The notes beneath the pieces are model-generated. The model worked only from the letters and a program-made list of their open reading frames with translations, searched no databases and was not told where the DNA came from. The position numbers and the translations under genes are program-made. From JAGLSB01 sp023135955 (GTDB lineage Bacteria; Bacteroidota; Bacteroidia; Bacteroidales; GCA-2748055): a stretch of DNA of 13,262 nt. The stretch lies in the NCBI GenBank assembly GCA_030673645.1, contig DAOVIO010000118.1, forward strand, positions 1 to 13,262, written 5' to 3'. This document shows, in pieces, positions 6,393 to 13,262 of the stretch; the stretch's first letter is position 1; each line of letters starts with the position of its first letter.

Positions 6393-8069
6393 TTATAAGG
6401 CGTATGTAAATCCAGCCATAAGTTGGAATCTTTGAACAGGATATTGATACCATCCTTGATATTTGGAAGCTGTTAAATTATGGATTTTTACAAAGAAGCT
6501 AAGCAAATCGGTATATCGATATTCTGCCGATAAATTAGCATCGATATATGGCTTTAATTCTAGTATTTCAGAGGGCTGAGATCTGTCAGGATAATACAAT
6601 ACATATCTTTTTCCTGTAAAAAATATATCGCCATCGATTAGAATCTTATCTCTTAGATTGTAAGCTGTATTCAGGCTTGCTTTAAATCCTGGCTTATGCC
6701 ATGCAAAATCCTGCTCATCCAGATCATATTTATAATAATTGGCTCTAAGGATAAACTCCAGATTCTCACTTTGTATCCAGGTTATTTCTCCTCCAAGATT
6801 AATAATACTTCCGTCATCATATATAACATCAAAAGTATTCATTAGTGTATCACTAAGAGAATTGGCAAAGAAATGCATAGCATCGGCCTGCGTATATTTA
6901 AAACGGAAATCAAATGCCATTTTTGAACTATACCTTCCTTTTAATCCAAAAGAGCCTATCGTTCCAAAATTTGCGTTTTCTACAATCGTGGAAGGAGTAA
7001 TAAAAGGATTTTCCAGCAAAATTCTTTTGTAAGAATTTACTTGTCGGTAGCCCGAAATTTCTATATACGGTATTAAAACATTCTGTACAATATTGAACTC
7101 AAACTTTACTTTTGGATAATAATACCAAATTCCGTTTCCATTCAGAAAATCTACAGTATTATTTACTCCAATCAGAAATTTCCATTCCGCGGTAGATTTG
7201 GATATATTCGGATTTAAAGTTACAAGTGTATTATTGCTGGTATCAATTTCAACATTTCTATCGTAGAGTTCAAGTCCCATATCAACAGCCGAATACCAAT
7301 CGCCAATAAACTTTGCCATTCTGGTATCAATAATTAAACCATGCTCGGTAGTATTAAATGCATCTGCCAGATAGTTATATTCAATTCCGAAATTATAATT
7401 GAAATGGGAAGAATCCGGGTGGGAAGAGTAAAATTTAAGTTTTGTTCCGGCATTAGTAATTTTTTGTTCTATATCTTCTGTTTCAAGTATTGTATCAATT
7501 GAAGTATCATAACCATAGTAAAGATGTTTATTAAAACCACCATAAATTTCTGCTTCTAAAACAGAAGTTTTATAAATCTTCCTCCCATAAAGATTAGCAA
7601 GGCTCTCGCTAAAATTTGCATCTGCTTTTTCGTCATTATCCAATTCAATATCTCCTGCAGAACTATGATGCTTTAAGTATAATCCAATTGCTGTTTTCCT
7701 ATCCCTTAATTGATTTACTGTTAGCTCAGCGTAGGGAGAGATGTTATTATCCATACCAAGATGTAATTGACTTTTATACAGGCGATTTAGTGGCAAACCA
7801 ATCATATTTGCAGCTTGTATGGGTCTGATTCTGAAATTAGTAGCAAAGCGTTTAGGTGTAATTTCGTATTCAAATTCATGATATACACTTGTAGTATCTT
7901 TAAACTCAGGCAACAAATTTATCTTATTTGCATCGCTTAAAGTTGGAGTATATGGTTTTACAACCCTTACTTCCTGATGGATATCCTCTTGTGCCAACAA
8001 ATTCGTCCCATAAACAAGAAATATCATCAATATGACTACTTGAATCTTATTCTTCATTTTAAATTTCAT
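6393..8069 (-). CDS. Putative outer-membrane beta-barrel protein (TonB-receptor-like barrel, no plug)
   Basis: The 558-residue product has a signal peptide (hydrophobic ~9-19, then 'GTNLLAQ' with cleavage near residues 26-27). A polar N-terminal arm follows, containing 'VRVVKPYTPTLSDANKI' (35-51). From about residue 100 to the end there are alternating hydrophobic/polar strands with aromatic girdles and Asp/Asn-rich turns, as in large outer-membrane barrels. The chain ends 'FQLMAGFTYAL', like a last strand. I see no plug domain or TonB box, so a classical TonB-dependent transporter is unlikely although automatic annotation may use that name. It follows the TPR gene by 24 bp on the same strand, so the two are probably co-transcribed and may form one envelope complex. 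ATG at 8069 is used; the ATG at 8057 (MKNKIQVV) is equally possible. The specific function is unknown. Confidence 0.72.
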   Translation of the reverse strand: MKFKMKNKIQVVILMIFLVYGTNLLAQEDIHQEVRVVKPYTPTLSDANKINLLPEFKDTTSVYHEFEYEITPKRFATNFRIRPIQAANMIGLPLNRLYKSQLHLGMDNNISPYAELTVNQLRDRKTAIGLYLKHHSSAGDIELDNDEKADANFSESLANLYGRKIYKTSVLEAEIYGGFNKHLYYGYDTSIDTILETEDIEQKITNAGTKLKFYSSHPDSSHFNYNFGIEYNYLADAFNTTEHGLIIDTRMAKFIGDWYSAVDMGLELYDRNVEIDTSNNTLVTLNPNISKSTAEWKFLIGVNNTVDFLNGNGIWYYYPKVKFEFNIVQNVLIPYIEISGYRQVNSYKRILLENPFITPSTIVENANFGTIGSFGLKGRYSSKMAFDFRFKYTQADAMHFFANSLSDTLMNTFDVIYDDGSIINLGGEITWIQSENLEFILRANYYKYDLDEQDFAWHKPGFKASLNTAYNLRDKILIDGDIFFTGKRYVLYYPDRSQPSEILELKPYIDANLSAEYRYTDLLSFFVKIHNLTASKYQGWYQYPVQRFQLMAGFTYAL

Positions 8070-8093
8070 TAAATTCTATTTTCCAAACTCCAC

Positions 8094-11000
8094 CTAAATT
8101 CCCCCGCCCATTTCAATTTCCATTGTATCAGGATCTGCTTCTATGTTTTCTTTGTTTACCTGATCTGTAATTACGGCTTTTCGGCTTAAAGCTTCAGCCT
8201 TAATGCCATCTTCCTCATTTGGATAATAATTGATAATACTCTCCAATGTTTGAACGGCCTGATATTCATCTTCCTTATCCAGATATATATCTGCAAGTAA
8301 AAGAAATGTTTTCCCCATCCAGTAATGATGTGGAGTATTCAATTCAATCATTTGAAAAACCGTGCTTTCAGCTTTAATTTTTTCATTTCTTCCATAATCT
8401 ATTTCAGCTAATCGGTATTTTGCTTCTGCCCCAAAAATTGTATTTACTTCATTCGAAATTTTTGAATACCATTCATATGCTGAAATCAAATCATTTTGTA
8501 AAAAAAACGCATTTGCTATTAAGTAATTCGCTTCCCTCTTAACACTTTCTTCTAATTTATCCTGTAAAAGAACAATTCTGGCTGCGTCGATAGTATTTTG
8601 GTACTCAGCTAATCGCGCATAAGATCTCATGACTCCAAGTTCAGCCTCTGCTATATTTGCTTTATTTTCACCAAGGTCGATTAACTTCTTGTATAATTCG
8701 GTTGCCTGATTATAATCTTTTTCACTGAAAGATATCCTGCAAGCCGCAAGTAATGACACTTCAGTAAAAATTCCTGAAGGCTGATTAATCACATAAAGTA
8801 AGGATTCCATCGCTTCATTTGACTCTCCTAGTTTCAGTAGACAATCTGATAAATAATAATGAGCATTCAACATAAAAGCTCCGTCTTCAAATCGACCAAT
8901 ATAGTCTCTGAGATTAATAACAGCCTTTTCACAATCCCCTTCGAGATATATATTTTCAGCAGATGCATACAATAATGAATCCTGCTCCGACACACTAACT
9001 CCACTGCCAATTTCTTCCACATATGCCAGATAGCCATCAACATTATTCATACTAACATAAATATCTTTAATCGATCTTAGAGAGTTGTTCGACTCAGAAG
9101 TTCCCGGATAATCATTAACAACTTTTTTATAATATTTCAATGCCTCTTCATTGTTTCCCGCATTCTTTTCGATGAGCCCCAATTGAATATTAGACTTACT
9201 CTGATAATTACTATTAGGGAAATCATCTATTAGTTTTCTATAATTTTCTCTTGCAAGTCCAGTCTTTTCAAGAAAAACATATGTCTTTGCCATCTCGAAT
9301 AATGCATCATCGGTATATGCAGAAGCGGCATGGGTATCAAGAAGCTCTCTTAATGTTTCAATTTTTCTTTCAGGCCTATCAACAAGTCCCAATGAGAATG
9401 CTTTCTGGAAATATGCATAATCAACATCTGCTTTATTTAACTTAATTACCTTGTCGTAATTCTCAATAGCTTCCCAATACGATGAATTAATAAAGCGACA
9501 ATCGGCTAATCTGTTGTATGCATCGGCAATTGTTGCTGATGACTTATCCGTTTCGAGGTTAATATATTCTCTAAACCACTTTTCAGAATCGGTATAATTC
9601 TCTTCTGAAAATTCAAGATAGCCCATGCTATAATTGACTTTCTTATATTCAGGTGACTGAAATGCAGCTGGTTCATCAAGAAATAAACGGTAGAAATCTT
9701 TTGCTGTAGTAATATCATCATAACGATAGTATGATTCTGCCAGCCAATATAAGGTTCTGGCGTATGTTACTTCATCATATTGGCCATATTTAACAGCTTT
9801 ATCGAAGACGCTAATAGCATCGGAAAAGCGTGAATTAACGAAAAGCTCCAAAGCTCTGAAAAATGCAACTTTTTGATATGCTCTTTCAATCCCCGGATCT
9901 TTTACCTTAATTTTTTCCAATGACTCCATGGCTAATTTATAATTCTTTGTTTCCAAATAAGCCATTACCAGAATATTATATATCTCGTCCACTCTGGATG
10001 AGGCCGGATATTGTCTGATATAGAAATTAAGAGTCCTTACTGCTTCATTAAAAGGAGAATAACTCAATTCATAAGTAAGTTTTGCATAATTAAATAATGC
10101 ATCTTCCATAATTTGCTGATTGAATTCCATTCGTGAAGCAGAGCCAAATGCCGTCCTGGCCTTATTCTTTTCCCCAAGTTGAATATAACAGTCAGCCAAA
10201 TTATATAAAGCACTCATGCTTATCTCCGTATTTGTCATAGTAATTCTTTCAAACAATCCAGCCGCCTTTTTATAATCTCCAGCCATATAAAATGAAAATG
10301 CCAACTGGTACTTATCCTGAATGGAACTAGATTTTACCATATCCTTATACTTCTGAAGAAAGGGAATAGCAGCATCATATTCTTCAAGATAAAAATATGA
10401 TTCTCCAATAATCTTTGACAATTCAGCTACCCTTTTAACACTTACAGAATCCATAAGCGGAGGAGCAAAATCAACAACTTCCTGAAATTTTTTCTGGAAG
10501 TAAAGAATTTGTGAAATATAATAAGGTGCAATGGCAGAAAATGTATCATCATTCAATAAACGCTGAAATCCCTGTAAAGAAGTTTCATAATTTTTTTGTT
10601 CATATGCTATATGAGAATAGTAATACAAAGCCGGTGAAGAATATTTACTATCAATATCCTTAATTTCATAAAAGTCAACTCTGGCTTTGTCAAAATGACG
10701 ACGTTTGTAATGACTATAGCCTCTTTGAAAATATAACTCCGACAATTGATCATTATTAAGAAGAAAACGGTCTACTTTATTATAGTACATTATTGTACGG
10801 GGATAGTTCTTTTTCTTATACATATAATCAGCCAGGCTGAAATGTGCTTCATTTATTAAAGGGCTTTCCGGATTTTGATTCACAAATTCAAAAACCAGGA
10901 ATTCTGCATCAATATTGAATAACAAAATAGCACACATTGCTCTGTAATACTGTGCTTCAGATCGCAATTCAGACTTCTCACCATCATATCTTTCGATAGT

Positions 11001-11174
11001 TTTATCAAAGAAATTTCTGGCAGCACCATACTTTTCTTTCTCGAATAATTCAAGTCCCTTATAAAAGTCTCTTTCGTTGTTAGAATAAATCTCAGATTTC
11101 TGTGCCAAGAGGTTATTTAGGCCGGGTGTGCTGATTATCGTTACGAGTAAGATTGTTCTGATTATTTTGATCAT
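8094..11174 (-). CDS. Large exported tetratricopeptide-repeat protein
   Basis: The 1026-residue protein starts with a signal peptide (MIKIIRTILLVTII...NNLLAQ, cleavage near 24-25) and has no lipobox Cys at the cleavage site, so it is probably soluble in the periplasm. Almost the whole mature chain is alpha-helical TPR: units are clear near 35-65, 105-135, 145-170, 180-208, 285-312, 320-345, 440-465, 470-500, 510-540, 548-580, 620-655, 658-690, 770-795, 805-835, 845-870, 880-910 and 950-985. They show the usual 'A..Y..A..Y...G.Y..A...F' pattern. The C-terminus is acidic and ends 'MEIEMGGGI'. Such superhelices bind partner proteins; the BamD/YbgF-like repeats suggest an envelope scaffold. It heads an operon with the beta-barrel gene and diverges from ftsE, which suggests a link with envelope growth or division, but this is inferred from position only. 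Confidence 0.92.
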   Translation of the reverse strand: MIKIIRTILLVTIISTPGLNNLLAQKSEIYSNNERDFYKGLELFEKEKYGAARNFFDKTIERYDGEKSELRSEAQYYRAMCAILLFNIDAEFLVFEFVNQNPESPLINEAHFSLADYMYKKKNYPRTIMYYNKVDRFLLNNDQLSELYFQRGYSHYKRRHFDKARVDFYEIKDIDSKYSSPALYYYSHIAYEQKNYETSLQGFQRLLNDDTFSAIAPYYISQILYFQKKFQEVVDFAPPLMDSVSVKRVAELSKIIGESYFYLEEYDAAIPFLQKYKDMVKSSSIQDKYQLAFSFYMAGDYKKAAGLFERITMTNTEISMSALYNLADCYIQLGEKNKARTAFGSASRMEFNQQIMEDALFNYAKLTYELSYSPFNEAVRTLNFYIRQYPASSRVDEIYNILVMAYLETKNYKLAMESLEKIKVKDPGIERAYQKVAFFRALELFVNSRFSDAISVFDKAVKYGQYDEVTYARTLYWLAESYYRYDDITTAKDFYRLFLDEPAAFQSPEYKKVNYSMGYLEFSEENYTDSEKWFREYINLETDKSSATIADAYNRLADCRFINSSYWEAIENYDKVIKLNKADVDYAYFQKAFSLGLVDRPERKIETLRELLDTHAASAYTDDALFEMAKTYVFLEKTGLARENYRKLIDDFPNSNYQSKSNIQLGLIEKNAGNNEEALKYYKKVVNDYPGTSESNNSLRSIKDIYVSMNNVDGYLAYVEEIGSGVSVSEQDSLLYASAENIYLEGDCEKAVINLRDYIGRFEDGAFMLNAHYYLSDCLLKLGESNEAMESLLYVINQPSGIFTEVSLLAACRISFSEKDYNQATELYKKLIDLGENKANIAEAELGVMRSYARLAEYQNTIDAARIVLLQDKLEESVKREANYLIANAFFLQNDLISAYEWYSKISNEVNTIFGAEAKYRLAEIDYGRNEKIKAESTVFQMIELNTPHHYWMGKTFLLLADIYLDKEDEYQAVQTLESIINYYPNEEDGIKAEALSRKAVITDQVNKENIEADPDTMEIEMGGGI

Positions 11175-11203
11175 ACTTTATTCTTTCTTTGTCCTGAATT
11201 TTG

Positions 11204-11231
11204 TAAAATTACATATAAATAAGATCGACAA
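11204..11231 (-). promoter_or_regulatory. Candidate promoter of the TPR/beta-barrel operon
   Basis: On the minus strand, TTG (11229-11231), a 17-bp spacer and TAATTTTA (11204-11211) approach the Bacteroidota -33/-7 pattern with one mismatch in the -7 box. Transcription would start about 20-25 bases before the ATG at 11174. Motif-only evidence in AT-rich DNA. Confidence 0.3.
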
Positions 11232-11250
11232 TTATCACTGTTCTTCTTTT

Positions 11251-11274
11251 TAATTAACAGTATCATGTTAATTA
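11251..11274. promoter_or_regulatory. Perfect 9-bp dyad in the divergent ftsE/TPR promoter region
   Basis: taattaaca (11251-11259) and tgttaatta (11266-11274) are exact inverted repeats separated by 6 bases (gtatca). A second dyad overlaps it: actgtt (11237-11242) with aacagt (11256-11261). The site lies 77 bp before the TPR gene start and 86 bp before ftsE, just upstream of the candidate TPR promoter. There is no T-tract after either arm, so an operator for a dimeric regulator acting on both genes fits better than a terminator. Confidence 0.45.
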
Positions 11275-11302
11275 TGCGTTTTATTATTCCGATTAGAAAA
11301 TT

Positions 11303-11310
11303 GATCTTTG
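11303..11310 (+). promoter_or_regulatory. Weak candidate -7 box for ftsE
   Basis: GATCTTTG matches TAnnTTTG at all fixed positions but the first. It lies 49 bp before the ftsE ATG. No clear TTTG -33 element stands at the right distance; only a T-rich run (11279-11282) is there. Low confidence. Confidence 0.2.
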
Positions 11311-11359
11311 TAAGGTTACATATTTTCTAAACGAAGTTTAATTCTCTAAATTGTTCAAA

Positions 11360-12076
11360 ATGGGACTCGACAGTATTATTGATTTTAGTAAAGTTTCTAT
11401 TCTTATTAAAGATCATCTGGTTTTTAAAAGTATTGACCTGACTGTTCAGAAGGGTGAATTTGTTTATATTATAGGGAAGGTGGGAAGCGGAAAAACTACT
11501 CTGTTTAAAACTATTACTGCAGAAATACCTGTTGCAGAAGGAAATGCCCTTGTTGCAGGTTTTCAACTTGAGAGTATCAAAAGAAAGCATAAACCTTTGC
11601 TGAGAAGAAAAATAGGTGTGGTTTTTCAGGATTTCCAGCTGCTTAGTGACAGGACGGTAAATGATAATCTTGCATTTGTTCTCAAAGCAACCGGTTGGAA
11701 AGGAAAGTCTGAGATTAAAACTCGTATTGGTGAGGTACTTGAAAAGGTCGGACTCGGTTATAAAGGATATAAATTCCCTCATCAACTTTCTGGCGGAGAG
11801 CAACAGAGAGTTGTTATTGCCAGGGCATTACTCAATAATCCGGAAATTATACTCGCCGATGAGCCTACTGGTAATCTGGATCCTAAAACTTCCGAAGAAA
11901 TTATTGAAATACTACAGGAAGTATGTAAGAATGGCAGGGCAGTATTAATGGTAACGCATAATTACAATTTGCTCAAAAAGTTTCCCCACAGAATAATAAA
12001 ATGCAGTAATGAAGGTATTCAGGAGACAGATCTAAACGATCCTGAAATAGAACACCTTAGCAAACAGATGGGGTAA
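11360..12076 (+). CDS. ftsE: Cell-division ABC transporter ATP-binding protein FtsE
   Basis: FtsE is the cytoplasmic ATPase that works with the membrane protein FtsX to control peptidoglycan hydrolases at the division site. In this 238-residue protein all ABC motifs are present: Walker A GKVGSGKT (39-46), Q-loop Q90 in 'GVVFQDFQLL', signature LSGGEQQ (143-149), Walker B 'IILADEPTGNLDP' with D167/E168, and H200 in the H-loop ('VTHNY'). The 'VFQDFQLLSDRTVNDNLAFVL' region is characteristic of FtsE, above all the Bacteroidota type, and separates it from LolD-like relatives with moderate certainty. The ATG at 11360 is preferred to an in-frame TTG at 11351. No ftsX follows: the next gene is convergent and unrelated. 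Separation of ftsE from ftsX is, as I recall, common in this phylum. The gene diverges from the TPR/barrel operon with a 185-bp shared promoter region. Confidence 0.9.
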   Translation: MGLDSIIDFSKVSILIKDHLVFKSIDLTVQKGEFVYIIGKVGSGKTTLFKTITAEIPVAEGNALVAGFQLESIKRKHKPLLRRKIGVVFQDFQLLSDRTVNDNLAFVLKATGWKGKSEIKTRIGEVLEKVGLGYKGYKFPHQLSGGEQQRVVIARALLNNPEIILADEPTGNLDPKTSEEIIEILQEVCKNGRAVLMVTHNYNLLKKFPHRIIKCSNEGIQETDLNDPEIEHLSKQMG

Positions 12077-12106
12077 AATTATCAAGTGAAAATATAATCC
12101 CCATCT
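12066..12106. terminator. Hairpin across the convergent ftsE and GNAT-like gene ends
   Basis: agatgggg (12066-12073) and ccccatct (12099-12106) are perfect 8-bp complements. Inside, attat (12078-12082) pairs with ataat (12094-12098), leaving a 4-base bulge on one side and an 11-base loop. The stem covers the last ftsE codons and the last codons of the convergent gene. No T-run follows either arm, so it is not a textbook intrinsic terminator; a two-way 3'-end structure is the best guess. Confidence 0.45.
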
Positions 12107-13188
12107 CCATCTTGAAATCGATAATCTGTGGCTTCGTTAGTTATCTGAGGTGAGATTGCCGTATATCTTTTTAGATTTCTTAAGTGATTTTTATATCTCG
12201 CCCGACTTTTCAGGAAGTCAGCAAAATTTTCATGGAAAGTAATAATCCTGTGATTTATAGAGTCTTCTATAATTTGTCTGTACAAGGAATGAAAAAATAA
12301 ATCTGCATTTACTTTATCATAATATAGATAATGAGTTTTTACAACTCCTTCCCTACTACTCAGTATAGCTATACCAATAATTTCAGTTCCTTTTCTAAGT
12401 TTAACAAGGTAAAGTTCAAAGTTCTTTGCTAGAGAACTGAAATAATAACGGTCAGTTAAGGTACTTGTTTCTTCGGTTTTCTTAATCAGCCAAGCTGATG
12501 ATAACCACCAGTTAAAATGCTGCTCATTTGGTACTGTAATATCGTTTTGAGATTTTCTTTCAATGAAAGAATAGGATTCTTCATCAGGAGTCCGAAGTTT
12601 CTGAATATCTATTTCATTCAAATTACTTTCAAGTTTTAGTCCTACTGGCAGGATTAAATTCAAAAATATATCCAACAACTTAAATAATCCTGCAAATCTT
12701 ATAAAATTTAATATCCTTGATTTGATATCGGTATTTGTCTTGTTTGATGTTCTGGAATGTAAGCCCGATCTAATACTGAATAAAACACCATCACGTTCCT
12801 TTACCTGAAATCCAAGCTTGGCGATTATTTGTTTAGTTCTTTCTGAAAGATCAGAAAAAGCAAGCTGCTTATTGGTTATTTTCATGAACTCCTGAAGCAA
12901 TCGCATCGAGACTATTGCCCCGGATCCTTCCTCTACCCACCAACAAGAATTCCAAAAAAGACGTTTCCCGTAATCTTTTCCGGCAATGCCCGGTACGATT
13001 CCGATATAGCCCAATAATTTCTTGCCTTTTTCAGCAACAATAAGTAAAATATCATCAGGATTTGAGAAAGGATTCTTCACCTGGGAGTCAGCTCGCCATG
13101 GTGTAATCGGGATGCTTCCCTCGTAAAAAGAAGCAGCCTTTTCTGCAAACTCAAGCAAATCTGATGCTTTAATTAGCCTTATCTTCAT
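12082..13188 (-). CDS. GNAT-like acyltransferase family protein, unknown substrate
   Basis: The 368-residue product is cytoplasmic by appearance, with no signal peptide or convincing membrane span. The N-terminal half looks like a GNAT fold: 'MKIRLIKASDLLEFAE' opens like GNAT strand 1/helix 1, 'LLIVAEKGKKLLGYIGIVP' (48-66) is a typical strand 4-5 hairpin, and 'EEGSGAIVSMRLL' (86-98) could be the acyl-CoA loop and helix. A second, weaker GNAT-like hairpin (257-290, 'LYLVKLRKGTEIIGIAIL') suggests a double-GNAT layout. The C-terminus ends 'QDGDGDYIFT'; I recall similar GDGD tails in Bacteroidota GNAT proteins near polysaccharide genes, but cannot confirm it. ATG at 13188 is chosen because it overlaps an upstream stop (TAATG); a TTG at 13218 is the alternative. 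It ends 5 bp from ftsE, convergent. The reaction and substrate are unknown. Confidence 0.62.
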   Translation of the reverse strand: MKIRLIKASDLLEFAEKAASFYEGSIPITPWRADSQVKNPFSNPDDILLIVAEKGKKLLGYIGIVPGIAGKDYGKRLFWNSCWWVEEGSGAIVSMRLLQEFMKITNKQLAFSDLSERTKQIIAKLGFQVKERDGVLFSIRSGLHSRTSNKTNTDIKSRILNFIRFAGLFKLLDIFLNLILPVGLKLESNLNEIDIQKLRTPDEESYSFIERKSQNDITVPNEQHFNWWLSSAWLIKKTEETSTLTDRYYFSSLAKNFELYLVKLRKGTEIIGIAILSSREGVVKTHYLYYDKVNADLFFHSLYRQIIEDSINHRIITFHENFADFLKSRARYKNHLRNLKRYTAISPQITNEATDYRFQDGDGDYIFT

Positions 13189-13262
13189 TACTGAATTTTC
13201 TTCGAAACATTTAAACAAATTTCTCCAAAGGTACTCATGGACAACATATCCTCCAGATCAAA
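13188..13262 (-). CDS. C-terminal end of an unidentified upstream gene (partial)
   Basis: From the right edge one minus-strand frame is open for 24 codons (starting 'FDLEDMLSMSTFGEI', ending 'NVSKKIQ') and stops at a TAA that shares its last base with the ATG of the GNAT-like gene (TAATG). Such overlaps mark translationally coupled operon genes, so this is probably the tail of a longer gene. The visible part is too short to identify. Confidence 0.4.
   Translation of the reverse strand, partial: FDLEDMLSMSTFGEICLNVSKKIQ

Noticed and set aside
6393..8069. Calling the barrel protein a TonB-dependent receptor
   Set aside because: No plug domain or TonB box is visible and the length is short for that family; only the barrel part is supported.
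11327..11803. 158-codon minus-strand frame opposite ftsE
   Set aside because: It is antisense to a gene with all ABC ATPase motifs and has no recognisable domain; a shadow frame.

Overview
The window is AT-rich chromosomal DNA that reads as a member of the Bacteroidota, probably an anaerobic or marine Bacteroidales/Marinilabiliales-type organism. The reasons are the character of GyrB and FtsE, signal peptides ending in 'LLAQ', almost no Shine-Dalgarno sequences, and promoter-like boxes that fit the Bacteroidota -7 consensus TAnnTTTG better than a sigma70 -10. An anaerobic sulfatase-maturating enzyme also fits a polysaccharide-degrading anaerobe. The assignment is by recognition; no search was run.

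Layout. (1) 1-485: the C-terminal ATPase end of a sensor histidine kinase, cut by the left edge. (2) 482-1828, minus: an anaerobic sulfatase-maturating radical SAM enzyme with a SEC-C zinc motif added at its C-terminus; its stop codon overlaps the kinase's in a palindromic TTAA. (3) 1829-2498: a decayed stretch holding the first ~46 codons of a xylulokinase gene and, further on, a REP-like palindrome. (4) 2499-3824, minus: a HlyD-type membrane fusion protein with no ABC transporter beside it. (5) 3945-4004: two short heptanucleotide repeat arrays between the HlyD gene and gyrB. (6) 4012-6063, minus: gyrB, with a long N-terminal region and an Asn/Gly-rich insert. (7) 6064-6392: a non-coding stretch with small dyads. 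(8) 6393-11174, minus: a two-gene operon of a 1026-residue exported TPR protein followed by an outer-membrane beta-barrel protein. (9) 11175-11359: a divergent promoter region with a perfect 9-bp dyad. (10) 11360-12076, plus: ftsE. (11) 12082-13188, minus: a GNAT-like protein, convergent with ftsE and apparently coupled (TAATG) to the end of another gene that runs off the right edge.

How the genes fit together. Most of the window is a set of independent chromosomal genes, not one system. The most coherent unit is the divergent block ftsE | TPR protein - beta-barrel, which looks like envelope or division-associated machinery. The other pairing worth notice is the sulfatase maturase and the orphan HlyD protein. 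Their start codons are preceded by almost the same 17-18 nt block, and between them lies DNA that shows rearrangement (truncated xylulokinase, REP-like palindrome).

I found no tRNA, rRNA, CRISPR array, transposase, phage gene or recognisable defence system. I do not see a clearly novel system. The items most worth a second look are the maturase-SEC-C fusion, the shared leader block, the TPR/barrel pair beside ftsE, and the dyads at 11251-11274 and 12066-12106.
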